A stretch of 64,000 bases of DNA. Source: Gambelia wislizenii. Taxonomy: Eukaryota; Chordata; Lepidosauria; Squamata; Crotaphytidae. This document shows, piece by piece, positions 20,154-31,515 of this stretch. Within the stretch, counting starts at the first letter, position 1, and every line of letters starts with the position of its first letter. Location of the stretch: NCBI GenBank assembly GCA_030847615.1, contig JAUMIR010000014.1, positions 16,468,501-16,532,500 on the forward strand. Reading direction: 5' to 3'. The position numbers were made by a program, and so were the translations under genes. The notes beneath the pieces are model-generated. The model was not told the DNA's origin and searched no databases. It was given only the letters and a program-made list of their open reading frames with translations.

Positions 20154-20604
20154 GGGCTTGTCTAGACAAGACAATAAAATGTGAATTGATGCACACTAAT
20201 GCCAATTGCTGCCACCGAACAGTATTAAAAAACAAAGAAAGCATATCCAAGGTGAGGAAGTGCAACCTTCCACTTAAAGAAACAGAAAAAAAGAGAGAGA
20301 GAAAAGGCTGTTTCATCACCTCAGCACACAATTGTTACTGCAAGAATCCAACATGGCAGTTCCTCTGGCATGTCTGACCAATCAGCTTTCCACTTCCGCG
20401 CTCTTATTGGGAAAGCACAGCAAAGCGAATTGGTTGTCCCGATGAGCAAGAATGCACATTTCCTTTGGAGTTTTTAAAAAATTACATTTGTATTTGGAGT
20501 TGTTGCCCCCACCTTCCAAATACAGCAAAATGATGAGGGATCCCATTGGGACAAAAGGTATTCTTGAATTCTATGAAGAGTATTTTTGCAGTATAGACAA
20601 GCCC
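20154..20604 (+). mobile_element. Harbinger-like non-autonomous transposon with TTA target duplication
   Basis: The ends GGGCTTGTCTAGACAAG and GTATAGACAAGCCC are inverted repeats, flanked by TTA (20151-20153, 20605-20607). The 451-bp body has no transposase. It shares AATCCAACATGG and ACCAATCAGCTTTCC words with three other copies. TIR sequence and 3-bp TTA duplication fit PIF/Harbinger. Confidence 0.85.
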
Positions 20605-20607
20605 TTA

Positions 20608-20840
20608 CTAAATTTCCCCACTTTTGTACTATATAAGTTGTTACAACTTTCCAGTCTTTCTTGAAATCTGGTATAGATCCATCTTTAATTAAAATCGTAA
20701 ATTTATGCTTTTCTGCAAGATCACATACATAACTTCATCAGCCAATATTCCTGCCTTGGTATCGAGGTAACTTTCCATTTTTGCACATATACAAGTCTGC
20801 CACTGTCTGACCCATTTATTAGTCATTTTGGCAGCCCGTG
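20608..20840 (-). pseudogene. L1 ORF2 C-terminal fragment (antisense)
   Basis: The minus strand encodes LVYVQKWK and DLAEKHKFTILIKDGSIPDF with a frame break between. This is the same region as the end of the intact L1 ORF2, but from a different and older L1 subfamily. Confidence 0.55.
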
Positions 20841-20861
20841 TGGTATCCATAGAACTCTCCA

Positions 20862-20960
20862 CCAACACAACATTCCAAATGTGTTGATTTTCTTCCCATC
20901 ACTTTTCTTCACTGTCCATCTTTCACACCCTTACATAGGCTCCAAAGTCAATCCCACTAT
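20862..20960 (-). mobile_element. RTE-BovB-like fragment (antisense)
   Basis: TTTTCTTCCCATCACTTTTC and ACTGTCCATCTTTCACACCC are reverse BovB words also present in the copy at 2480-2540. Confidence 0.55.
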
Positions 20961-20982
20961 GCTCAAGGTTTATTTACTAGAG

Positions 20983-21376
20983 CAGTGGTTCTTAACCTGT
21001 GGTCCGGGGACCCCCAGGGATCCGCAGTGTCCTCACAGAGGGTCTGTGAAGGCTTGAAGGCTATTTGGCCCACCTCCTGCCTGCAGTGGAGCAGCCACAT
21101 GACAGGAGCCAAGGCAAAGGCTGGCTGCCTTGGCCTGCACATTGCCATTCAATCCGCTCCAGCCACAAACTTGCAGGAAGAAGCAGGAGAAAAGTCTCCC
21201 CTCCCCCTCTGGTGCTTCTGAGGGAAGGTTTAATGGATGGTGTATTTGTATCATCATCATCATCATCAGGTATTATTATTATTATTATTTTAAATCTTGA
21301 GTTAAAGCTTGGGGGTCCGCGGCAACAAAAGATATTTAAAGGGCATCCCTGGAAAATAAAAGGTTAAAAGCCACTG
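20983..21376 (+). mobile_element. hAT non-autonomous element (Charlie/SPIN-like ends)
   Basis: It begins CAGTGGTTCTTAACCTG and ends AGGTTAAAAGCCACTG. The 8-bp flanks TACTAGAG (20975-20982) and TGCTAGAG (21377-21384) match at seven of eight. It contains (ATC)n and (ATT)n runs. Sister copy at 54528-54937. Confidence 0.9.
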
Positions 21377-22190
21377 TGCTAGAGCTTATTTTTTAGTAGA
21401 TGTGTGGCTGTATACCCGAATCCTATGCTTGTTATTCAGAGGTAAATCCTGTTCCACAGCCAGGGAATCTCAAGCCCTTGGGTCAAATCTGGACTTCCTG
21501 AGGTCCTGATCTGGACCTCTGGGGTTTTCCAGAAAGCCACACCCCTTCTCACACAGCACTGCCATTTGATGGCTTCCCAGCTTAGTACAGGTCCCATGCC
21601 CCCATGTTCAGGGCTTGAAAAATGCATCTTCTTAATCTCACAGGATTTTATAGGGGATCTTCCCCAATGTTGTTCTTCTGTAGTCTATTTTCTTTTTAAA
21701 AATTACAGGCTTGGCTCATGTCCTAAGACTTCTCCAGTGGTGCAGGATTGCTCTTCGCTCTGTATTTTCCTGGGTTGTTGAAAGACCTCCATCTTTCAAC
21801 ATCTCTTAGGGAAACCCAGAGCCCCGTTGAGCTCTTCCTTCTTCTCCCCACCTTTCCCTAAGCTGGGAGCCTTCAAGGTCTAAACAAAGAAATTTTTTAC
21901 CACGGTTGTTCTGCACTAAGGACGGAGCTTCATCTCTTAGCGTCCATAGCCGAGCCGTTCACAACCCGAAGTCCCTGAGAGAATGTGTGGTGTTTACATC
22001 CCACTCATTCTAATATCAGTGGTAGGCAACTTTTGGCTTTTTACGTGGCTCTTCTTTTTTGTCATTTGGCTACATACAGTGGGCTCATGTATATATCTCC
22101 CAAATCTACATCCTGGATGGCTACTTTAAAGTTCAAACCAAAACCTGAAATGAATTCCAGATGAAGTCAACTGGAAGTCAAGGCTTCAAG
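21377..22190. other. No gene recognised
   Basis: No known repeat motif is seen, and the open frames are short and without domains. Confidence 0.35.
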
Positions 22191-22591
22191 CAGGAGTGGG
22201 TAAAGTGCAGCCTGTAGGCTGTTTTTGTGGCCCCCAGGTCTCATGGGGGCTCAAATTTAGCTCCAAAATGCCCCCAGGGGCTGTGGAGGGCATTTCTACT
22301 ATGTTTAAAGCCCTCCTGAGCCCACCACCCTTGGGGAGGTGTCAAAGAATTTTTCACTCCCATATGCCCTCTAGGGGCCATGTGGCACATTTCTACCACA
22401 TTTGGGGGTCCTCTGGGCCAACCTATACCCAGGGGAGGTTCTTTTTGAAACAGGAAGTGACCTCCACTCACTTCCTGTTGTTAAAAAAAGGCTTTCCCTG
22501 GGCCTACAATGGCCCATAAAGGCCACCAAAATGGTGACAATGTATCCCCCATGTCCTCTAGAGGGTGTTTGGGAGAAATTAGAGGAAAATT

Positions 22592-23122
22592 CATAGAATC
22601 ATAGAATCATAGAATTGTAGAGTTGGAAGAGACCACAAGGGCCATCCAGTCCAACCCCCTGCCACGCAGGAAATCTTGATCAAAGCATCCCCTACGGATG
22701 GCCATCCAGCCTCTGTTTAAAGACCTCCAAGGAAGGAGACCCCACCATGCTCCGAGGGAGTGTGTTCCACTGCCGAACAGCTCTTACTGTCAAAAAGTTC
22801 CTCCTCATGTTGAGGTGGAATCTCTGTTCCTGGAGCTTGCATCCATTGCTCCGTGTTCCAGTCTCTGGAGCAGCAGAAAACAAGCCTGCTCCATCCTCAG
22901 CGTGACATCCCTTCAAATACTTAAACAGGGTTATCATATCGCCTCTTAACCATCTTTTTTCCAGGCTAAACATACCTAGCTCCCTAAGTCTTACCTCATG
23001 AGGCATGGTTTCCAGACCTTTCACCATTTTAGTCGCCCTTCTCTGGACACGCTCCAATTGGTCAATATCCTTTTTTAATTGTGGTGCCCAGAACTGGACA
23101 CAGTATTCTAGGTGAGGTCTGA
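22592..23122 (-). mobile_element. CR1 3' end, younger subfamily, nested in hAT (antisense)
   Basis: It starts with CATAGAATC copies. The minus strand is open for 121 codons (23057-22692) with [14 protein letters not shown] and [14 protein letters not shown]. It is truncated upstream, where the AATT microsatellite begins. Confidence 0.9.
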
Positions 23123-23126
23123 CCTA

Positions 23127-23163
23127 TTAATTTAATTAATTAATTAATTAATTAATTAATTAA
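23127..23163. repeat. (AATT)n microsatellite
   Basis: About nine AATT units follow the 5'-truncated end of the nested CR1. Confidence 0.9.
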
Positions 23164-23280
23164 AAATTGATTGATTTTACTTTGTAGAAGTGGGTACGAG
23201 TGGGGTGTGGCCCTCCAAAGTCTTCTGGGTGTCTAATGCAGCCCCCTACCCTTCCACAGTTGCCCACCCCTAGCTTAAAG

Positions 23281-24189
23281 GTTTAAGAATTTCTGACTGT
23301 TGATCCACAACTCTGTGGCTTGGCTAAACGCAATATGCAAAGCAGCTGCAAAACATTTAATTTGACTTTTTTTCAGTAGAAGGCTGGAGACAAATCCATG
23401 TGTTTCTCTCAAAAGCTGTCTTTAAAAGACCTAGAGAGAAGTGCCATGCTGGCTCAACTGAACCCCCAGCCATTCCAAAATCAGAAAAGGAACCTGACCG
23501 GAAAAGATTGCGTGAACGAATTATAACATTCAGGCTTTGGCCCACTTCCAAAGAACGCAGCAGGACACAGGAAACTTTAAAATGAATATGCCCTCCTGTC
23601 AAAAGAAAAGCACGTTGCACAATTGGTATTGCTGAGCTTCAAAAAATCTTTTTCATGCACTCTTCCCAAAAGGAGAACAATCCGTTTTCCTCACCCTGAA
23701 TTTTGACTCTCAGCAGCCTTCACTCCACACCCTCCACTCTGCCAGGGCCCCAACTTAACCCCAGGAATTAATGGTTACAGGAAATGGACTTGGCAGGATT
23801 ACCTGGTGGCATTGGATTCCCTGACACAAATGAAACCTCCCCATTTCATTAGGGACACAGTTCCATATGCTTAGAAAAGCCTGAATTGCTGGACAATCCT
23901 ACGTACAATAGGTGGGCTTTAGGAGACTGGAGGAGATTTGGGGCACTGGGATTGTGTTAATTTTCAGAACACCTGCAGACTGGCTCTTCAATAGAGGGGA
24001 ATTAATGAGGCAAACAGCCTTTTTCTTCTTTTCCAAATGTCTTACATCTCCAACATCAGTATCCATATGCAATTTGGCTGTGCAACCATTCTTCCTCCCA
24101 CTTCGAGGAAAGGCTTGGAAAAGTTGCTCTTGGCAGGACTATAATGCTCAGAAATTGGACCCCCCAAAGGAACTTCCCCAACCTCTAGA
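23281..24189. other. No gene recognised
   Basis: Non-repetitive sequence. The 87-codon and 106-codon open frames have no recognisable domain. Confidence 0.35.
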
Positions 24190-24760
24190 AAAACCTAGGC
24201 TGGCATTTTGCTTAGAAGCGGTATCTTTGTAAATGGCCTTTCTTCTTGTTGATGTGTGCCTTTATGGCGACCTGGAGGTGAACCTATCATGGGGTTTTCT
24301 TGGCAAGATTTGTCAGAGGCTTGCTATTGCTGAGCAGAGATTCGAACCCTGGTTTCCCAGAGTCTTAGTCCAACACTCAAATCACTACACCATGCTGGCT
24401 CCCGTAAATGTGTTCAAAATTGAATAGAGTACTTTTGCAATGTCCACATTCCCCTAAGGGCTGGCATGATGTTACAATGTAGTGGCATCCATTGCGCAAT
24501 GGTAGCCAGTCGAGTGATCCATGCGCCACAGCCAGATAATGCAGCAAGAGCCAATGCACATTGGAGTTATCCCCTGTACATGCCTAAACACTGGGTGGGA
24601 AGTGCTGGAGCACAATGGGAACACCTGATACACATCAAAAGTGCCCAATGCACATCAGAAGTGCCCAATGTGCATTGGAGCACCCTTGCCAGTGCCTGGA
24701 TGTCCATCTTTGCAATTCACTCACAGGGTTTCATTTAGTTTCTGCAACGTAGCTACCAAT
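24190..24760 (+). repeat. Unclassified repeat Q, copy 1, interrupted by a SINE
   Basis: GGCTGGCATTTTGC, TTTTGCAATGTCCAC and degenerate 20-base subrepeats (CACATCAGAAGTGCCCAATG) are followed by TTGCAATTCACTCACAGGG. Copies at 27950-28345 and 54955-55200 share this order. A SINE splits it at 24236-24403. Confidence 0.6.
24236..24403 (-). mobile_element. Sauria-type SINE (antisense), nested in repeat Q
   Basis: The minus strand has GTGATTTGAGTGTTGGAC, a good B box (GGGTTCGAATCTC) and a shortened centre. GTAAATG lies on both sides (near 24231 and 24404), giving a probable 7-bp target duplication. Confidence 0.75.
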
Positions 24761-25416
24761 TTGTAAAGTTACAAAACGTAGACTGTGACGTAGGGTCCTG
24801 GTCCTGGTGACCACCTTGTCACCCAGGAAGTTGAATCTGCCATATCAGTCAATTTTATGTGCCTCTTTCACTTCCATCTCTGCAGCTTTCTTGATCCACA
24901 AGATATTTTGCTGCCTGTGTCGATGAATAACATGCCCCAGCCCCCCAGGTTTTGTGCACAAAATCCAACTGGATTGGCAATGGACTCTATCTTCCGTGCT
25001 GCTAATGGGACAGCATCTTTCACCACATCTGAAGGCAGCAGGGCAGGCTGTGTGGAACATATGTACCTAGTGGTATCTCACTGCCAGGGTTGGCCAGTGG
25101 CCTCCGTGTCAGGGATAACAGTGAATTCATACTTGGTTTTGTTCCATGCTTTAAATGAGTTCTCCATCCTGCTGAATCTGTTTTGAGAGTGAGGGTTCAG
25201 CACCTTGGACAACTGCTTCAAAGCCTGGAATAATACTCCCAGCAGAGTCACTGCACCCCAGACATTGATGCCTCTGGCCACCCCTGGGACTCTTTCACTC
25301 TTAGGGAGTGATGCTTTCCATGCTCAGCCTGGGAGCATTAGTGCCTCACCAAACTAAAAATCCCAGGATTACAGTTGATTTCAGTAAGGCCTTTAACCCC
25401 CCATGATCTCTCTCTC
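24761..25416. other. No gene; weak repeat similarity and a (CT)n run
   Basis: About 25110-25260 resembles the foldback-type repeats at 13905 and 34520 (GAATTCATACTTGG, GTTCAGCACCTTGGAC). A (CT)n run lies at about 25406-25422. No exon is evident. Confidence 0.35.
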
Positions 25417-26368
25417 TCTCTCTGGCTTTTCTTTGCGAACGAAGATTCAAGAAGGACTCATCCCGCACTTTCTGCAAGTACGCTGATGACTAAAAAGGCC
25501 AATCCAAGATAAACAAGTCCAGTTGCAGAAAGCACAGCAGAAGGTCTCCTTGGGTGATATTTCTGGGTTGTGATTCTTTCTGCATTGTCGTTTATCTTCA
25601 CGACTTGTTTGGCGTGAGTTCTCAAATAAGGCTGCAGCATTGTAGATAGTGCGTCTCCATGCCTCCCAACATGAGGCCAAGGTAGACCATTGTTGGGGAT
25701 GAATTTGGCTGAGCCTGAGATGTTGTTTCAGGGAGTCCTTGTATTGCTTTTTTGGAGCGTCCCTCTTACGCTGACCCGTGGCAAGTTCACTGTAGAGTAC
25801 TATTTTTGGGAGGCGATGGTCCTCCATCCTAGAAACATCCCCTGCCCAGCGCAGCTGTGTTCTCAGTATCATGGCCTCAGTGCTGGTGATCCCTGCTTGC
25901 TCAAGGACAGCAACATTCGTCACATAGTCACTCCAGTGTATATTTAGGATTGTGCATAGACAGTGCTGATGAAAGTGTTCGAGGAGTCGTAGGTGGTGGC
26001 AATAGGTGACCCATGTTTCAGACCCGTAAAGGAGAATAGACAGTACAATGGCTCCATACACATTGATTTTTGTGCTTCGCCTCAGGTGTTTATTACTCCA
26101 GACTCTTTTGTGAAGTCTTCCAAATGCGTTATATGCCTTTGCTAATCTGTGATCGATATCTTTGTCAATCTTGGCATCTGAGGAGATGATGCTTTCCAGG
26201 TAGGTGAACTGCTGAATGGACTTAAGCACAGATTTGCCGATGGCGATGTGGGGATGGTGGTGTTCATCCTGTGGTGCAGGCTGGTAGAGAACCTCGATTT
26301 TCTTCAGGTTGACTTCCAGCCCAAACAGCTCTGCAGCTGTTGTGAAGCATGATGTTAGGTGCTGCAGA
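25417..26368 (-). pseudogene. Zinc-finger-tailed LINE, C-terminal part, copy 2 (antisense)
   Basis: An open frame of 260 codons (26229-25447, minus) runs from FTYLESIISSDAKIDKDI through LLYGSETWVTYCHHLRLL, GITSTEAMILRTQLRWAG and PKIVLYSELATGQRKR. It ends with FCCAFCNWTC..GLFSHQRTC, a C-x2-C..H-x3-C zinc-binding motif that is in frame only in this copy. The reverse-transcriptase core upstream is cut off, and a CR1 starts at 26369. Its function in the intact element is presumably nucleic-acid binding during retrotransposition. Confidence 0.75.
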
Positions 26369-27484
26369 GGTCCCCCGTGATATCCTTACAAAAAAGTTAG
26401 CTACATGTGGGCTAGACAATGCAACTGTTAGGTGGATTTGTAATTGGTTGACTGACCAAACCCAAAGGGTGCTCACCAATAGCTTCTGTTCAGCAATGGA
26501 GAGAAGTGACTAGTGTGGTGCCACAGGGTTCTGTCCTGGGCCCAGTGCTATTCAACATCTTTATCAATGACTTGGATAAGGGAATAGAGAACATGTTTAT
26601 CAAGTTTGCAGATGACACCTAATTAGGAGGGCTAGCTAATACCCCAGAGGACAGGATCAGAATTCAAGATGACCTCAACAGATTAGAAAGCTGGGCCAAA
26701 ACTAACCACATGAATTTCAACAGGGAGAAATGTAGGATACTACACTTAGCCAGAAAAAATGGAATGCACAAATATAGGATGGGGTGACACATGGCTTAAT
26801 AGCAGTGCATGCAAAAGGGATCTAGAAGTCCTAGTGGACCACAAGCTGAATGTGAGTCAGCAGTGTGATGCAGCAGTCAGAAAAGTGAATGTGATCCTAG
26901 GCTGTATCAATAGGGGTATGGTGTCTAGATGGAGGGAAATAAAGTTCCACTCTATTCTGCTTTGGTCAGACCACACCTAGAAAACTGTGTGCAGTTCTGG
27001 GCACCACAATTCAGGAAGGATATTGAGAAGCTGGAATGTGTCCAGAGGAGGGCAACCAGGATGGTGGGAGGTCTGGAAGCCATGATGCCCTATGAGGAGT
27101 GGCTTAGGGAGCTGGGTATGTTCAGCCTGGGGAGGAGAAGGGTAAGAGGGGAACATGATAGCCATGTTTAAATACTTGAAAGGATGTCACACTGAGAATG
27201 GACCAAGCTTGTTTTCTGCTTTTCCAGAGACTAGGACATGAAGCAATGGACTCAAACTACAGGAAAAGAGATTCCATCTAAACATTAGGAAGAACTTCCT
27301 GACAGTAAGAGCTGTTCAGCAATGGAATGTACTTCCTCCGAACACTCTCCTTCTTTGGAAGTTATTAAACAAAGACTGGATGGCCATCTGTTGGGAATGC
27401 TTTGATTGTGTCTTCCTGCATGGCAGGGGGTTGGACTGGATGGCCCTTGTCGTCTCTTCCAACTCTATGATTCTATGATTCTGT
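26369..27484 (+). mobile_element. CR1, RT core to tail, older subfamily, multiple breaks
   Basis: It starts at the RT fingers ([24 protein letters not shown]), then [53 protein letters not shown] and the tail CCAACTCTATGATTCTATG. Stops and frameshifts are frequent. Confidence 0.85.
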
Positions 27485-27949
27485 AGGGCATAGCCACAGT
27501 AATTAAAGTGGGATTGTAGTACTTTGCTAGTATAATATGAAAGGGTACCTGCTTCCTGTCGCCTTCCCTGAAGCATCTGCTCACTGGGGCAACTGCCTCT
27601 CTCTGACTAATGGAAGAGCCGGCCCTGGTAGCTCATGCTGGTTTCCAGTGGAGCTAAAGGATCTAAGCAGGCAAGTTGGCCCTCACTTTTGCTAGAGGGG
27701 GTTTAAAACAGTCTGGATGGATTGCAGCCTGGTCTTTTTGACCCCTTTTATGAGAAGGGGTGTCAAGGGAGTTCTTTCTATCAGGCTTTGCTTGCTGACA
27801 CCTGTGGCCCAAATGTTGCCATTTATCAGGGATAGCTTGGTGAAGGCTTCATGGCTTCCCTCACTTGCATATTCATGAAATCTCATCCTGGAGGTTCTTA
27901 AGCATGATAACATGGTGAAGCAAAGAGGATTAATGACCTGGCCATCATA
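27485..27949. other. No gene; one MITE scrap
   Basis: GCCACAGTAATTAAAGTGGG near 27490 is a scrap of the MITE family at 10602. The rest is unrecognised. Confidence 0.35.
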
Positions 27950-28345
27950 TTTGCATATTTACATTGGCTGGCATTCTGTTTGGGAGGTGCAGCTTCATAA
28001 ATGGCCTTACGTGTGCAAAAAATTGGAACAGAGACATTTTGCAATGTCCATATTCCCCAGAGGCTGTTGTGACATGATAGTGTATGCACAATGGTGGAAT
28101 GAATGATGTGCTGTAGCTCGATGCCAAATGGGCACCAATGCACCTAATGCTCCCTGAGGCATCTCTGGGCACCGGCTAAGAAGTTCTGCTGGAGCACAAC
28201 AGGAGCACCTAATGTGCATCAGAAGTGCCCAATGCCCATCAGATGTGCCTGACACACATTGGAGCACTCTTGCCACTACCTGCATACACATCTTTGTAAT
28301 TCACTAATGAGGTTTTGTTGTGTTTCTGTAGTGCAGTTACAGATT
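27950..28345 (+). repeat. Unclassified repeat Q, copy 2 (uninterrupted)
   Basis: GGCTGGCATTCTG, ATTTTGCAATGTCCATATTC, then CATCAGAAGTGCCCAATG and CATCAGATGTGCC subrepeats and TTTGTAATTCACTAATGAGG. It is the best guide to the undisturbed structure. Confidence 0.6.
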
Positions 28346-28840
28346 TGTAGTCATGAAAAGACAATTCAAGAAAGATATTGACAAGCTGGAAAATATCCTG
28401 AGGAGGGTGATCAAAATGAAAGGTCTGGAAGCCATGCCCTGTGAGGAGCAGCTTAGGGAGCTGGGCATGTTTAACCAGCAGAAGAGAAGGTTAAGAGGGG
28501 ACATGATAGCCATGTTTAAATACTTGAAAGGATGCCATATTGAAGAGGAAGCAAGCTTGCTTTCTGCTGCTCCAGAGACTAGGACACAGAGCATTGGATT
28601 CAAATTACATTCCACCTAAGACATTCCACCTAAGCATTAGGAAGAACTTCTTGATGGTAAGAGGTGTTCAACAGTGGAATACACTGCCTCGGAGCTTGGT
28701 GGAGTCTCCTTCTTTGGAGGTTTTTAAATAGCGGCTGGATGGCCATCTACCAGGACAGCTTTGATTGTGTATTCCTACATGGCAGAATGGGGTTGGACTG
28801 GATGGCCCTAGTGGTCTCTTCCCACTCTATGATTCTAGAC
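28346..28840 (+). mobile_element. CR1 3' end, older subfamily
   Basis: From [18 protein letters not shown] to the tail CCCACTCTATGATTCTA, with an internal duplication of ACATTCCACCTAAG near 28610. Confidence 0.8.
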
Positions 28841-29413
28841 TATTGTGTAGACTACCAGCCATTATTTCTTGGAAAAATAGTGAGACTGCTGTGAAGAATG
28901 GCCTTGAAGCTTTTCTGTGGGCTTTTCTCTGCCTGTCCAAGCAACTCAGGAGTGCATCAAATCACAAATATGATTACACTCCCTCCCCGCTTCACAGTTC
29001 TATTCCTTGTTTACTACCAGAAGAACCTGTCAAAGACCCTTGTTTACCATTCAAACATGATAAGGCTGGCTTGTGATTCATAGCACCATAGAATTGGAAG
29101 TGGTACCCAAAGATCATCTAGTGGGCAAAGTGCATCCCACGGGATACATGTAGCCCTTGGGACACCTAAGTGTGGTCTCTGAAGCACCCCAGAAGCCCCT
29201 AAACTCCAGTCTCCAAGAATTGATTTTTTTCCCCCAGCCAGACTTTTGGGCAAATGGTTTCCTTCGAGATTGGCCCAAATCTCGAAGGAATATGTCAAAA
29301 CTGCAGCGGTTTGCTTCCCCCAACCTTCCAAAGCTCCCAGATACATTGGGGGGGGGGGGTAAAATTGGTCAAAAATCAGTCAAAATAGTGGCTGGAAGTG
29401 ACATCACATCACT
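28841..29413. other. No gene; hAT-like scrap with a hairpin
   Basis: 29078-29122 resembles a CR1 tail scrap in reverse. 29125-29200 (GGGCAAAGTGCATCCCACGG) resembles the hAT at 22191. CCTTCGAGATTGG pairs with CCAAATCTCGAAGG at about 29261-29290. A G12 run lies near 29347. Confidence 0.4.
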
Positions 29414-30365
29414 TTGAGCATGTTTATCTTTATCAATGACTTAGATGAGGGAATTAGGGGCATACTTATCAAATTTGCAGATGACACCAAATTGGGAGGA
29501 GTAGCTAATACCCTAGAGGACAGGATCAAAATTCAGAATGACCTGGATAGACTGGAGAGCTGGGCCAAAGCTAACAAAATGAAATTCAATACAGAGAAAT
29601 GTAAAGTACTGCATTTAGGGCGGAAAAATGAAATGCATAAATATAGGATGGGAGAGACCTGGCTGAATGAGACTACGTGCGAAAGGGATCTAGGAGTCCT
29701 AGTACACCACAAGTTGAACATGAGCCAACAGTGTGATGCGGCAGCTAAAAAGGCCAATGCAATTTTGGGCTGTATCAATAGAAGTATAGTGTCTAGATCA
29801 AGGGAAGTAATAGTGCCACTCTATTCTGCCTTGGTCAGACCTCACTTAGAATACTGTGTCCAGTTCTGGGCACCACAATTCAGAAAGGATATTGACAAAT
29901 TGGAGCGTGTCCAGAGAAGGGCAACTAAAATGGTGAAAGGTCTGGAAACAATGCCTTATGAGGAGAGACTTAGGGAGCTGGGTATGTTTAGCCTGGAAAA
30001 AAGACGGTTTAGAGGCGATATGATAGCCCTGTTTAAGTATTTGAAGGGATGTCACGCTGAGGATGGAGCAGGCTTGTTTTCTGCTGCTCCAGAGACTGGA
30101 ACACGGAGCAATGGGTGCAAGCTCCAGGAACAGAGATTCCACCTCAACATGAGGAGGAACTTTTTGACAGTAAGAGCTGTTCGGCAGTGGAACACACTCC
30201 CTCGGAGCGTGGTGGGGTCTCTTTCCTTGGAGGTCTTTAAACAGAGGCTGGATGGCCATCTGTCGGGGATGCTTTGATTGTGATTTCCTGCGTGGCAGGG
30301 GGGTTGGACTGGATGGCCCTCGTGGTCTCTTCCAACTCTGCAATTCTATGATTCTATGATTCTAT
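29414..30365 (+). pseudogene. CR1 ORF2 3' half, younger subfamily, open for 287 codons
   Basis: This is the cleanest CR1 in the window. The open frame 29414-30277 starts inside the RT palm ([20 protein letters not shown], including the catalytic FADD box). It continues through [50 protein letters not shown] and [14 protein letters not shown] to LDGHLSGML and stop, and the tail carries ATTCTATG units to 30365. It is 5' truncated, so it lacks the endonuclease and half the RT and cannot be an active gene. The starting ATG lies in flanking DNA. Its good preservation marks the young subfamily. Confidence 0.85.
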
Positions 30366-30773
30366 GTTGAAATATGCTGGTGTGGCCCACTGGGTGGGCG
30401 CAGGGAGGAATAACGACGCCCCAGTATCTCCCTTTTTAATAATCAAAAAGAGAAAACAAATACTCACACATACTGAGATATACAAATAAGCAGGCAAACC
30501 AATATATACACTATATTTCTAAAAAATCAAACTTCCCATCACCCCTTCCAATTTATACTCATAATAAATCCATCTGCCTTAAATTCTTGTTCCCTTCTTC
30601 TACCTTCCTTCCCCACCCTTTAACACTCATCCCTTTTCTTGTCTTCACATCTGCTTCTTACTATTCCAACCATACATTCTTGCTCCTAATCAAGATTGGC
30701 TTCAAACGATTGTCAATTTCTTTGACTATCTTAATATAACATTAAAGCCTCACTCAACCGTAATATATTATTA
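30366..30773 (-). mobile_element. Probable L1 ORF2 end and 3' UTR (antisense)
   Basis: The minus strand near 30735-30660 reads IKIVKEIDNRLKPILIRSKN followed by a stop, plausible as an L1 ORF2 C-terminus. The rest to about 30430 is AT-rich like an L1 3' UTR. The assignment is tentative. Confidence 0.4.
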
Positions 30774-31515
30774 CTAGCTGTACCCGGCGTAATGTATGCC
30801 ATTAAAAAACTCCCCCCAAAACTCCCGGTAGTCAATTTGACTGTCTGGATCCCATTGCAGATGGCCCTCTACCACTGCCAATTGACTATCTGGGTTGTGT
30901 TGTGGCAGCAGCAATGGTGGCGGCAGTGGTGGTGGCAGTGCCACCAGTTAACTGCCTGGGACCCCAAGCAGCCCATGACAAGTGAATGGCTGAGGGAATG
31001 AGGGGAGGGAGGAGACCTTGTGAGGCTGGGGTGTAGATGTAGATCTAGTGGCAGGACTGGATTGGGAGGTGGAGAGGGAATTTGCATGTGGGTGGTGAGT
31101 GGCTGAGGGAGGGAGAGGAGGGAGGGGCCCTTGTGAGGCTGGGAGTGTAGATACAGATTGGGTGGCAGGGGCGGATTGTGAGGTGGAGAGGGAATTTGCA
31201 TGTGGGTGGTGATTGGCTGAGGGAGGGAGAGGAGGGAAGGACCCTTGTGAGACTGGGTGGTAGATGCAGATTGAGTGGCAGGAGCGGATTGTGAGGTGGA
31301 GAGGGAATTTGCATGTGGGTGGGAATTGGCTGAGGGAGTGAAGGGAGGGAGGGACCTTTGTGAGGCTGGGGGTGTCGATGCAGAATGGGGGGGCAGGAGT
31401 GGATTGTGAGGTGGAGAGGGAATTTTCATGTGGGTGGGGATTGGTTGGGTGTGTTTCCTGAGCAGCCAAACAGCACACTGGGAAAGCAACATACTCAAGA
31501 GAATTTTATATATAT
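30774..31515 (+). repeat. Interspersed repeat R, copy A, with a 115-bp minisatellite
   Basis: It opens with ACTAGCTGTACCCGGCG, a repeat end I have seen as common in animal genomes at TA-rich sites, and closes with AACATACTCAAGAGAATTTT followed by TATATA. Between about 30980 and 31470, units of about 115 bp repeat four to five times (marker CATGTGGGTGG at about 31083, 31199, 31313, 31429). Copy B (49000-49395, antisense) has both ends but one unit. Class not determined. Confidence 0.65.

Larger units (their letters stand above)
22191..23272 (+). mobile_element. hAT-like element interrupted by a CR1
   Basis: The ends CAGGAGTGGGTAAAGTG and GTTGCCCACCCCTA are inverted repeats. The flanks GCTTCAAG (22183-22190) and GCTTAAAG (23273-23280) match at seven of eight. 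Contains a CR1 (22592-23122) and an (AATT)n run (23127-23163). Confidence 0.75.

Noticed and set aside
23357..24232. Frames of 87 and 106 codons as host exons
   Set aside because: No domain, no supported splice sites and no codon bias; chance frames are likely.
30980..31470. Regularly spaced repeats as a CRISPR array
   Set aside because: The units are contiguous tandem repeats without spacers, and the window is eukaryotic.
30869..31498. Proline/serine/histidine-rich frames up to 209 codons on the minus strand
   Set aside because: They are translations of the 115-bp minisatellite, and the repeat explains the openness.
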